From Paenibacillus spongiae (GTDB taxonomy: Bacteria > Bacillota > Bacilli > Paenibacillales > Paenibacillaceae), in NCBI RefSeq assembly GCF_024734895.1, contig NZ_CP091430.1:2498501-2562500 (forward strand): a stretch of 64,000 bases of DNA, read 5' to 3'. This document shows positions 1 through 6,497 of this stretch, in pieces (the first letter of the stretch is position 1; the number at the start of each line of letters is the position of its first letter). Under the pieces are notes generated by a model. The model did no database searches. It was not told where the DNA came from and was given only the letters and a program-made list of their open reading frames with translations. The translations under genes and the position numbers were made by a program.

Positions 1-569
1 ATTGTATTCAAGTGGCGGAGAGTGCGCGACAAGCCGGCGTTAAGCTGCCTTTCATCCTGTTCACTTATTATAATCCGGTTCTGCAATTCGGTCTCAAGCC
101 CTTCTTCGCGCATATCGTCGAGAAAGGGATCAGCGGCCTTATCATTCCCGATCTTCCGATCGAGGAGGATGCGGAAGTGCGTCAATTGGCCGAGTCGGCC
201 GATATCCATCTGATTCCGCTGGTCGCGCCTACGTCGAATGACCGCGTTACCCGTATTGCGAGCAATGCGCGCGGCTTCGTATACTGCGTCTCCTCGCTCG
301 GCGTAACCGGCGTACGTACTGATTTTCATCAAGGTATCGAAGATTTCCTATCCACCGTCCGAAAGGCGACGAACACGCCGATCGCGGTCGGATTCGGCAT
401 ATCCAGCAGGGAGCATGTCGAGCGCTTCGCCGGGCAGTGCGATGGCGTGATCGTCGGCAGCGCGATCGTGCGCAAGATCGAGGAAGTACTGCCGCTTCTG
501 TTGTCGGAGAGCACGAAACCGGAAGGTTTGGCTCAAATCCGGACGTTCGTCAGCGGACTGAAAGGCTAG
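1..569 (+). CDS. trpA: Tryptophan synthase alpha chain, 5'-truncated by the window edge
   Basis: TrpA cleaves indole-3-glycerol phosphate to indole and glyceraldehyde-3-phosphate, and passes indole to TrpB in the last step of tryptophan synthesis (cytoplasmic TIM barrel). The reading frame is open from base 3 and continues upstream, so the GTG at 12 is an internal codon and not a start. The visible part carries family motifs in order: FTYYNP, GLIIPDLP, LVAPTS, a YCVSSLGVTGVR phosphate-binding loop, AVGFGIS and DGVIVGSAIV. About 190 of the usual ~265 residues are present. It is followed by a 1.1 kb gene-free spacer and then hisC-tyrA, the order of the B. subtilis aromatic supraoperon. Identity is clear from the motifs. 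Confidence 0.96.
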   Translation, partial: CIQVAESARQAGVKLPFILFTYYNPVLQFGLKPFFAHIVEKGISGLIIPDLPIEEDAEVRQLAESADIHLIPLVAPTSNDRVTRIASNARGFVYCVSSLGVTGVRTDFHQGIEDFLSTVRKATNTPIAVGFGISSREHVERFAGQCDGVIVGSAIVRKIEEVLPLLLSESTKPEGLAQIRTFVSGLKG

Positions 570-773
570 CGCTGATCCGACTCGTCGTGGGCTCCATGTA
601 TGTTCGCTGCAAGTGGCTGTTTGCCAAAGGGCGAGTAAATGGCAATGAACGGCTTGCTGTTCTACATCAGTTGAACGAATTTATAGCAATGCAGAGCTGG
701 AGCTGGGAAAACCGTATAGGAGAAGTGCAAGCATCCGGAGAGCTGGCGACTCAACCTGATTGAAAAAGACTAA

Positions 774-868
774 GGCTATGGCTTTGGGTATGGCTATGTG
801 CTATGGATATGGCACTCGCACTGGCTCTGGCACTGGTCTGGATATGGCTTGTGGATATGGGCATGTCT
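774..868. repeat. Low-complexity GGCTNTGG/GGATATGG repeat
   Basis: About 95 bases consist of imperfect hexamer-like units on the theme GGCTATGG, GGATATGG and GGCACTGG, repeated more than ten times with substitutions. It looks like decayed slippage-derived microsatellite sequence. It is non-coding on both strands as far as can be judged. Confidence 0.6.
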
Positions 869-890
869 GGTAATGACAATGCTTTAGTAA

Positions 891-1073
891 TGTTGTATTT
901 TATACAACACCGGAAGTGCAAAAACTCCGACAATAAGGAATTGTTGCACATTCTGCAAGAATTTTCTTAGCAAAGCGGCTAATCCTTGATTTCATAGCCA
1001 CATTGTTGTATAAAATGCAACAATTCGGCCAATGGGGGCTACATCATGGAGTTTTGTTGTACATTTTACAACA
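891..1073. repeat. Array of four TGTTGTA-N5-TACAACA dyads
   Basis: Four inverted repeats of one type lie at 891-909 (TGTTGTATTTTATACAACA, perfect 7-bp arms), 941-961 (arms TTGTTGCA and TGCAAGAA, one mismatch), 1003-1023 (arms TTGTTGTA and TGCAACAA, one mismatch) and 1055-1073 (TGTTGTACATTTTACAACA, perfect). Each has a 5-base spacer. Centres are about 51, 62 and 51 bp apart. The sites do not fit GlnR/TnrA, Rex, Fur or LexA consensus sequences known for Bacillales. They may be repressor operators or copies of an interspersed intergenic repeat. Confidence 0.75.
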
Positions 1074-1103
1074 TCAACATCCATAGCTGCATTGGTTGAA
1101 CGA

Positions 1104-1300
1104 AAGAGCAGATAGCATGCCAGAACATCCGGCTGCATCATCGATCGTTCGAATGAAGAGCTAACATGCCAGGCAATCCGCCTACAGCATCGATCGTTCG
1201 ATGGAGAGCTATCATACCAGGTAATCCGCCAACTGTATCGAGCGAACGAATGAAGAGCTAGCCTGCCCAATAATCCGGTACTGCATCGATCACACGGGTC
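1104..1300. repeat. Four degenerate ~50-bp tandem repeats
   Basis: Units begin at 1104, 1156, 1204 and 1253 (periods 52, 48 and 49). Each starts with a (G/A)AGAGC-like block, followed by a variable CATGCCAG-NNNATCCG block and a GCATCGATCGTTCGA-like block. The first two units keep TCGATCGTTCGA intact and the fourth has drifted. No open frame runs through the array. Confidence 0.7.
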
Positions 1301-1423
1301 GGTGAAATACGCAAGCAAGCTCCTACGGGCTTAGTCCCGCCAATTGGTGCGATCGTATGTCGTCTGGTTATTAAGTATACAGAGTTTGGTTAAATTGATA
1401 TGAAGTGTCCCATAGAGAAATTT

Positions 1424-1460
1424 AAAGGCTGAGCAGGCATTCAAACCTGCACAGCTTTTT
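1424..1460 (+). terminator. Intrinsic terminator-like hairpin upstream of hisC
   Basis: The arms are AAAGGCTGAGCAGG and CCTGCACAGCTTTT with an 8-base loop, one mismatch and one G-U pair, ending in TTTTTCT. It could end read-through from the trp operon or act as an attenuator about 185 bp before hisC. Confidence 0.55.
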
Positions 1461-1645
1461 CTATTCGACGGGAATGTCTCTGTTTCCGGATCGGAAAAAC
1501 CTACGCCCGAGTAGTCCTGTTTAACCGTTTCATATGGATGATGAGGAGAATGCGCGTGAAACACTTTAAAACGCAGACAAGATATGAGACAATGTTTATC
1601 GTAGATTTTTTGTGAAGAATAGCCCATATGTCGAGGTGACGATTA

Positions 1646-2743
1646 ATGCAACCAAAGAACAGTATCGTACATTTGCCTGTATACCAGCCCGGTAAACCGG
1701 TTGAAGAAGTGAAACGCGAGCTTGGCTTGACCGAAGTCATTAAACTGGCTTCCAATGAAAATCCGTTCGGATTCTCCGAACAGGCGAAGGCTGCCATTCA
1801 GGCGGAAATTGCGAATACCAGCATATACCCGGACAGCTTCAGCACGACGCTGGCAGCCGCTGTAGCGGACTACCTGCAGGTGGACCGCAAGCAGCTCGTA
1901 TTCGGAGCAGGCTCCGACGAAGTCATTCTCATGCTTGCGCGCGCGTATTTGGTGCCGGGTGATGAAACCATCATGGCGGATGAAACATTCCCGCAGTATA
2001 AGCATAACGCCACGATTGAAGGCGCGACTTCCATCGAAGTGCCGCTTAAGGACGGGAAGCATGATTTGCCCGCCATGCTGGCCAAAGTGAACGAGCGGAC
2101 CAAGATCGTATGGATCTGCAATCCGAACAATCCGACCGGCACGATCGTCGGCAAGGACGAGCTGGAAGAATTCATTCGCGCCGTGCCGTCGAATGTGATC
2201 GTGGTACTGGACGAGGCTTACGCCGAGTACGTCATGGATGCCTCCTATCCGGACAGCATCAAGTATCTTAACGATTTTAAAAATGTTATCATTCTGCGCA
2301 CCTTCTCCAAGATTTACGGACTTGCCTCGCTGCGTATCGGTTACGGCGTCGGTCACCCGGATGTGATTCATTTCATCAATCAGGTGCGCGAGCCGTTTAA
2401 CACAACCCGGATCGCGCAGGCGGCGGCTGCGGCGGCAGTGGCCGATACTGCGTTTATTGAAAGCTGCCGGGACCGCAACGCTGAAGGGCTCGCCTATATG
2501 ATGGCCGAGTTCGACCGTCTGGGCTTGAGCTACTTCGAGCCGCACGGCAATTTCATCATGTTCGATTCGAAACTGCCGTCTCAGCAAGTATTCGATGGGC
2601 TTCTCCGCAGAGGCATCGTTTCGCGCGCACGCTGGACGTACTACCCGACGCATATCCGTATCACGGTCGGCAGCCGGGAGCAGAACGTGAAATTCATCCA
2701 AGCGCTGGAAGCCGTACTCCAAGAAGCGGCGGTGCTGGGGTAA
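1646..2743 (+). CDS. hisC: Histidinol-phosphate aminotransferase (also aromatic aminotransferase)
   Basis: A PLP-dependent fold-type I aminotransferase that converts imidazole-acetol phosphate to histidinol phosphate. In Bacillus relatives the same enzyme also transaminates prephenate-derived keto acids in tyrosine and phenylalanine synthesis. Visible features are the N-terminal KLASNENPFG segment, the NPNNPTG motif (residues 159-165), the LDEAYAEY aspartate region and the PLP-lysine motif SKIYGLASLRIGYG with Lys222. The 365-residue length is normal. The ATG at 1646 is preceded by GAGGTGA. tyrA follows after 4 bases, so the two are surely co-transcribed, fitting the dual role in aromatic amino acid synthesis. 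Confidence 0.96.
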   Translation: MQPKNSIVHLPVYQPGKPVEEVKRELGLTEVIKLASNENPFGFSEQAKAAIQAEIANTSIYPDSFSTTLAAAVADYLQVDRKQLVFGAGSDEVILMLARAYLVPGDETIMADETFPQYKHNATIEGATSIEVPLKDGKHDLPAMLAKVNERTKIVWICNPNNPTGTIVGKDELEEFIRAVPSNVIVVLDEAYAEYVMDASYPDSIKYLNDFKNVIILRTFSKIYGLASLRIGYGVGHPDVIHFINQVREPFNTTRIAQAAAAAAVADTAFIESCRDRNAEGLAYMMAEFDRLGLSYFEPHGNFIMFDSKLPSQQVFDGLLRRGIVSRARWTYYPTHIRITVGSREQNVKFIQALEAVLQEAAVLG

Positions 2744-2747
2744 CATT

Positions 2748-3839
2748 ATGACGAAAATAGCGATATTCGGCGTCGGATTGATCGGCGGCTCCCTGGCCCT
2801 CTGCTTCAAGGGCAAACCGGGCTTGACGGTCGTCGGTCATTCGGTACGCGAATCATCCGTGGCGAAATACGTTGCAAGAGGCGTCGTGGATCATGCGACG
2901 ACGTCCATGCGTGAAGCGGCAGAAGACGCGGATTTTATTTTTCTGTGTGTGCCTGTCGGCATGCTCGAAGGGTACTTGAACGAGCTGAGCCAGTTCAAGC
3001 TGAAGAAAGGCTGCATCGTTACCGATGTGGGGAGTACGAAAGTATCGGTTGCTTCTTGCGGCAGAATGCTTCAGCAGGAAGGCGTTACCTTTATCGGCGG
3101 TCATCCGATGGCCGGCGGCGAACGTTCGGGCGTGGAGGCGGCATCTTCCTATTTATTCGAGAACGCTTATTATGTGCTAACCCCGGATCCTTCAACGCCG
3201 CAGCGCGAAGTCGATAAGCTGACGCAGCTGCTCAAGCACACGAATGCGCATATCGTGCACGTGAATGCCGAGCAGCATGACGAGATTGTTGGGGCTATCA
3301 GCCATTTGCCGCACATTATCGCCGTAGCGTTAGTGAACCAGATTAGCCGCTGCAATGAATCCGATCCATTATACAGCGTTCTGGCGGCCGGAGGCTTCCG
3401 GGATATTACCCGCATTGCGTCGAGCGATCCTATCGTCTGGCGCGACATTCTCATCAACAACCGGAGTATTCTGCTGAAGCTGCTCCAGGACTGGAACGAA
3501 GAGACGTCTGCATTCATTCGATTGCTCGAGGAGGAAGACGGGGACGGAATCGCGCGTGCCTTTCAGGAAGCGGGTGCGTTCCGCAACCAGCTTCCGGAGC
3601 GGCGCAAAGGCATGATTCATTCCTTATACGAATGCTACGTCGATGTGCCCGATCACCCGGGAATCATCGGTAAGATCGCGACAGAGCTCGGCAATGACCG
3701 GATCAATCTGAGCAACATGCAAATTATCGAGAGCCGTGCGGACATACCAGGGGTACTGCGGATGTCGTTCCGGACGCAGGAGGACCTGGATCTGGCGGTG
3801 ACCAAGCTGGGTCAGATCGGCTATCCGGCACATTTTTAA
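2748..3839 (+). CDS. tyrA: Prephenate dehydrogenase with C-terminal ACT domain
   Basis: Oxidatively decarboxylates prephenate to 4-hydroxyphenylpyruvate with NAD+, the committed step of tyrosine synthesis. The N-terminus shows the dinucleotide-binding glycine motif GVGLIGGS (residues 8-15). GGHPMAGGERSGVEAA is the conserved prephenate dehydrogenase active-site segment, and the last ~70 residues (from YVDVPDHPGIIGKIA) form an ACT domain, the usual site of allosteric control by tyrosine. The 363-residue length is standard. It closes the hisC-tyrA unit and a strong terminator follows. The aroA gene that follows tyrA in B. subtilis is not here. Confidence 0.96.
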   Translation: MTKIAIFGVGLIGGSLALCFKGKPGLTVVGHSVRESSVAKYVARGVVDHATTSMREAAEDADFIFLCVPVGMLEGYLNELSQFKLKKGCIVTDVGSTKVSVASCGRMLQQEGVTFIGGHPMAGGERSGVEAASSYLFENAYYVLTPDPSTPQREVDKLTQLLKHTNAHIVHVNAEQHDEIVGAISHLPHIIAVALVNQISRCNESDPLYSVLAAGGFRDITRIASSDPIVWRDILINNRSILLKLLQDWNEETSAFIRLLEEEDGDGIARAFQEAGAFRNQLPERRKGMIHSLYECYVDVPDHPGIIGKIATELGNDRINLSNMQIIESRADIPGVLRMSFRTQEDLDLAVTKLGQIGYPAHF

Positions 3840-3896
3840 CAAGCTGCATGCATAACAATACCGCGAACAGGCACACTCGCCTGCTTGTCTAACAGG

Positions 3897-3941
3897 AAGC
3901 CGGTCTACAGGCAGTTCAAAACTGCCGGAGGCCGGCTTCTT
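3897..3941 (+). terminator. Intrinsic terminator of hisC-tyrA
   Basis: AAGCCGG pairs with CCGGCTT, and inside it AGGCAGT pairs with ACTGCC around a short TCAAA loop. The tail TTCTTATC is only moderately U-rich. Confidence 0.8.
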
Positions 3942-3971
3942 ATCATGAATTCCGAAAAACGTCAGGAAAAA

Positions 3972-4012
3972 TGAAAACGCTTATTGACAAAATGAAAACG
4001 TATACATATAAT
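3972..4012 (+). promoter_or_regulatory. Consensus sigma-A promoter with two overlapping cre-like (CcpA) boxes
   Basis: The -35 TTGACA (3984-3989) and -10 TATAAT (4007-4012) are both perfect and sit 17 bp apart. AAAATGAAAACG occurs twice, starting at 3968 and 3989, exactly 21 bp apart. Box 2, ATGAAAACGTATACA (3992-4006), fits the Bacillus cre consensus WTGNAANCGNWNNCW at every position and lies between the -35 and -10 hexamers. Box 1 (TGAAAACGCTTATT, 3972-3985) misses one position and overlaps the -35. Binding of CcpA here should block RNA polymerase, predicting repression by preferred sugars. The predicted start is near 4019. Confidence 0.8.
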
Positions 4013-4018
4013 AAAGGT

Positions 4019-4096
4019 ACAGTATGGTTTCTCTCCACTCCTATCCAAATCTAACGCACGTTGTGCGGGCCGCCTTTTTAAGGCGGTCTTTTTTTT
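4019..4096 (+). ncRNA. Candidate ~78-nt small RNA, probably catabolite-repressed
   Basis: The perfect promoter above fires about 50 bp before a perfect terminator, with no gene between them. The predicted transcript has three parts: an unpaired pyrimidine-rich 5' segment (GGTTTCTCTCCACTCCTATCC region, 4025-4045) that is complementary to Shine-Dalgarno sequences such as AGGAGTG and GGAGAG; a short hairpin CGCAC-GTT-GTGCG (4055-4067); and the terminator. This architecture is typical of trans-acting regulatory RNAs, and the CcpA-repressed RsaI RNA of Staphylococcus aureus is a functional precedent. A possible 61-codon frame from the ATG at 4024 would be leaderless and cut by the terminator, so it is not favoured. 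A transcription-attenuated leader of the downstream sigma gene is the main alternative. Confidence 0.65.
4068..4096 (+). terminator. Strong intrinsic terminator of the candidate small RNA
   Basis: A 9-bp stem (4068-4076 with 4080-4088, one G-U pair) closes a 3-base loop and is followed by eight T residues (4089-4096). Confidence 0.9.
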
Positions 4097-4397
4097 GCCC
4101 TTCATGTATATACGTTTCAGGTAGGGAAGCCATTGAACCGAACTTTTTTGGAAAATTTTTAACCGCTATACCGCGCCGGCATGGTACAATGATTTCATGT
4201 CTGTAAATATATGGGTAATATAGGATATGTCGAAATAGGCAGGAATTTGAGCTTATCTCGCGAATTTAATCCTATTGGACGGACGAATACATAGGTCATA
4301 AGCTTTTTGTACGGAGAGCGCAACTTTTTCTTTTCGGTTCGGTACAATTATATACCGGACTGGGATGGACTCCGGAGGCCAAGGAGGGTCGCCCGTA
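4097..4397. other. Upstream region of the ECF sigma gene
   Basis: AT-rich non-coding stretch. It contains a TGTCGAAA match to a Spo0A box (4228-4235), and a GAACTTTTTT...CGCTATA arrangement near 4138-4165 that loosely recalls ECF-type promoters but has too long a spacer. The AAGGAGGG ribosome binding site at 4381-4388 belongs to the sigma gene. None of the promoter-like signals is convincing. Confidence 0.4.
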
Positions 4398-4994
4398 ATG
4401 ACCGATTCCCAGTTAATACGCGAAATCAAGGACGGTAATGTACAGCTCTTCTCGGAACTGATGCGGCGCTACCAACGTAAGATCCTTGCCTTTATCTATC
4501 ACATGCTGAAGAGCTCGAAGCTGGAGCTGCTGGCGGAGGATATGTGCTCGGAAACATTCTATAAAGCGTATCGCAGCCTGCACTCGTTCCGCGAGGTAGA
4601 TGCTTCATTCTCCACATGGCTGTACACAATAGCGAGAAATACGGTGCTTAGCGAGCTTCGCAAGCAAAAGACGGGCAACGTCTCTCTTGACGAAATGACG
4701 ATAACGCCGATCGCCTCTTTGGACTCCCGTCCAGAGCATCGGCTGCTCCAAAGCGAGAGAATGACGATGGTGCGTGAAGCGATAAATAATCTTCCGGAGA
4801 AACAGCGTTCGGCGCTCATTTTACGTGAGTATGATCAATTGGACTATCAAGAGATCGCAACGATACTAGGCCAAACGGTCAGCTCCGTAAAGTCGCTCCT
4901 CTTCCGCGCACGAAACAGCGTGAAAGTCCAGCTGGAGCCGTATTTTGGCGATACGCCGTTTCTGGAACAACACGAGGGGATGAAAATGCGATGA
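4398..4994 (+). CDS. ECF-type RNA polymerase sigma factor
   Basis: A 198-residue sigma-70 family protein of the extracytoplasmic-function group, which directs RNA polymerase to stress or envelope promoters. Region 2 is seen in YRSLHSFREVDASFSTWLYTIARN and region 4 in LPEKQRSALILREYDQLDYQEIATILGQTVSSVKSLLFRAR, a helix-turn-helix for the -35 element. The start at 4398 is chosen because AAGGAGGG sits 9 bases before it; the in-frame ATG at 4365 has no such signal. Its stop overlaps the start of the anti-sigma gene (ATGA), the usual arrangement of translationally coupled sigma/anti-sigma pairs. The exact sigma class (SigW-, SigX- or SigV-like) cannot be set by eye. Confidence 0.9.
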   Translation: MTDSQLIREIKDGNVQLFSELMRRYQRKILAFIYHMLKSSKLELLAEDMCSETFYKAYRSLHSFREVDASFSTWLYTIARNTVLSELRKQKTGNVSLDEMTITPIASLDSRPEHRLLQSERMTMVREAINNLPEKQRSALILREYDQLDYQEIATILGQTVSSVKSLLFRARNSVKVQLEPYFGDTPFLEQHEGMKMR

Positions 4995-5593
4995 AATGCC
5001 TGGATGTTCAGCAATCTTTCGGCGTTTATTGGGATTTGCCTGAGGATGATTCGGAACGGCAGGCTGTTGACGACCATCTTTTAACCTGTACAGAATGCCG
5101 GAATGAATTCCGCATATGGGAAGAAAGTGAGCAGTTAATACGCCGTTTCTCTGAGTATGAAGATATATCAGGGCCTGTCGATCATTTGAACCGGGAAGTC
5201 ATGGACCGGATCTATGCGGAACAATCCTGGTTTATGCCCGTTCAAAGCCGAAGCTACCAATTCACCAAATCCTTCCGCCGCAACACGGCTGCTATTATAG
5301 CGAGCTGCATGGCGATGTTCATATGCGGTTTATTTTTCTTGCTGCTCGGCAGCAATGATCCGGGTTCGATCGAAGTCAGGAAGCTGACCGGGCTGCTGGA
5401 GACGGCGAATGCCGCCAGCGATACCTCGTTAATCGGGAATGATTTCTATGCGGACGTACCGGTTGCGAGCATCAGCGATCCGATCGTACTCAATGTTGTT
5501 CCGACCGTACCGGAGTACTGGATTGCCTTATCATTACTCGGCATGGTGATGACGCTCCTTATTCTCAATTGGCTGGCGCGGACCCGTCACTGA
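4991..5593 (+). CDS. Zinc-finger anti-sigma factor, membrane-anchored
   Basis: A 200-residue partner of the preceding sigma factor. The N-terminal cytoplasmic domain has the ZAS anti-sigma signature H-x3-C-x2-C (His29, Cys33, Cys36 in HLLTCTEC). A membrane span follows at about residues 98-120, then ~50 extracytoplasmic residues, then a second hydrophobic segment at about 174-194 ending in the positively charged ARTRH. The second span is an addition to the common one-span layout and would bring the C-terminus back inside. It overlaps the sigma gene by four bases. In this family, signal-dependent proteolysis or conformational change releases the sigma factor; the signal is unknown here. Confidence 0.85.
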   Translation: MKCLDVQQSFGVYWDLPEDDSERQAVDDHLLTCTECRNEFRIWEESEQLIRRFSEYEDISGPVDHLNREVMDRIYAEQSWFMPVQSRSYQFTKSFRRNTAAIIASCMAMFICGLFFLLLGSNDPGSIEVRKLTGLLETANAASDTSLIGNDFYADVPVASISDPIVLNVVPTVPEYWIALSLLGMVMTLLILNWLARTRH

Positions 5594-5614
5594 CCGTATG
5601 CTTGATTTGCGTTG

Positions 5615-5642
5615 CTCCAGCAGTCCGCTGCTGGAGATTTTT
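5615..5642 (+). terminator. Terminator of the sigma/anti-sigma operon
   Basis: CTCCAGCAG (5615-5623) pairs perfectly with CTGCTGGAG (5628-5636) around a 4-base loop, followed by ATTTTTC. Confidence 0.9.
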
Positions 5643-5772
5643 CAACTTTATCGAATTGATATGCTTACACGATGTGCTAATTCTATTTCGTCTAAGGGGA
5701 GAAACTAATCTCGACGCCACGGATGGCGCGAGCCGCTTCTTCTTGTTTTTGCTTGAGCGAGGGGGATATCTA

Positions 5773-6363
5773 ATGAGAATCGGATTAATCCGACACGGCA
5801 AGACAGACTGGAACGCGCTGGGCAAAATTCAGGGACAGACGAATATCCCGTTAAATCAGGAAGGGATTCGCCAGGCGAAGGCCTTGGCGGAACGATTGGT
5901 TCAAGAGCCGCGGCAGTGGAATGCCGTCATCTCCAGCGACCTGATGCGTGCCGCCGAAACAGCGCGCATCCTTGCGGATCGATTGGGGATTCCTCAGCTC
6001 CCAAGCGATGAGCGTCTGCGCGAGCGGTATTTCGGAGAAGTCGAAGGTACGACGGAGGAAGAACGCTTAGCCCGTTGGGGGAAAGATTGGCGCTCGCTAG
6101 ATTGCGGACAAGAAACCGATGAAGAGGTAAGGAAACGGGCGCTTGGGTTCATCGACGATATCGCAAGGCGGATGCCCGACAAGAATATTCTTGTCGTCAC
6201 GCATGGAAGCTTGCTCGCCCAACTGCTTCGTGCGATGTGCGATAAGCTGGAGGATAAACCGATCGGTAATTTAGCTTACTCCGTCATGGAGCGCTCCGGA
6301 GATCGCTGGGAGCCGCTTCTTCACAATTGTACGCTGCACCTGGAACAACCTCAAAGCCAATAA
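5773..6363 (+). CDS. Histidine phosphatase family protein (phosphoglycerate mutase-like)
   Basis: A 196-residue member of the histidine phosphatase superfamily, which forms a phosphohistidine during hydrolysis of phosphate esters. The catalytic motif LIRHGKTDWN is at residues 5-14, the second conserved stretch ERYFGEVEG lies mid-protein, and the second catalytic histidine is in VVTHGSLLAQLL. The ATG at 5773 follows GAGGGGGAT; the longer frame upstream would run into the previous terminator. The substrate is not predictable: relatives include alpha-ribazole phosphatase, PhoE-type broad phosphatases and sugar-phosphate phosphatases. It is monocistronic, flanked by terminators on both sides. Confidence 0.88.
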   Translation: MRIGLIRHGKTDWNALGKIQGQTNIPLNQEGIRQAKALAERLVQEPRQWNAVISSDLMRAAETARILADRLGIPQLPSDERLRERYFGEVEGTTEEERLARWGKDWRSLDCGQETDEEVRKRALGFIDDIARRMPDKNILVVTHGSLLAQLLRAMCDKLEDKPIGNLAYSVMERSGDRWEPLLHNCTLHLEQPQSQ

Positions 6364-6374
6364 GCTATCCTTTT

Positions 6375-6419
6375 ATAGCCGCCTGACGCATTCATGCGCC
6401 CGGGCGGCTATTTTTTTTT
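6375..6419 (+). terminator. Intrinsic terminator after the histidine phosphatase
   Basis: ATAGCCGCC pairs with GGGCGGCTAT, with an inner CGCAT/ATGCG helix, and runs into nine T residues. Confidence 0.93.
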
Positions 6420-6497
6420 GTATTGTTATTAAATCCCTTGAATCTTCCCATAATGGTGGTAAACGTAATTGAAACAAGAGGGATTGGAGGATGGCGA

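Larger units (their letters stand above)
570..1645. other. Gene-free, repeat-rich spacer between trpA and hisC
   Basis: No reading frame here has a ribosome binding site and credible protein sequence. The stretch holds a low-complexity block (774-868), four TGTTGTA...TACAACA dyads (891-1073), four degenerate ~50-bp tandem repeats (1104-1300) and a terminator-like hairpin (1424-1460). The hisC ribosome binding site (GAGGTGA, 1633-1639) closes the region. In B. subtilis trpA and hisC are nearly contiguous, so this is an expansion at a conserved junction. Confidence 0.7.

Noticed and set aside
437-763. A 108-codon plus-strand frame overlapping the end of trpA
   Set aside because: It lies in another frame of trpA for most of its length, has no ribosome binding site, and its downstream part runs into low-complexity sequence.
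891-1073. GlnR/TnrA boxes in the trpA-hisC spacer
   Set aside because: The dyads lack the TGTNAN7TNACA spacing; only the outer TGT/ACA agree.
4138-4165. ECF-type autoregulatory promoter (GAACTTTTTT...CGCTATA)
   Set aside because: The spacing is two or more bases too long and neither hexamer is a clean match.
4024-4206. A 60-residue frame beginning at the predicted sRNA start
   Set aside because: It would be leaderless, crosses a perfect intrinsic terminator, and its translation (runs of Arg, Phe, Pro) lacks protein-like character.
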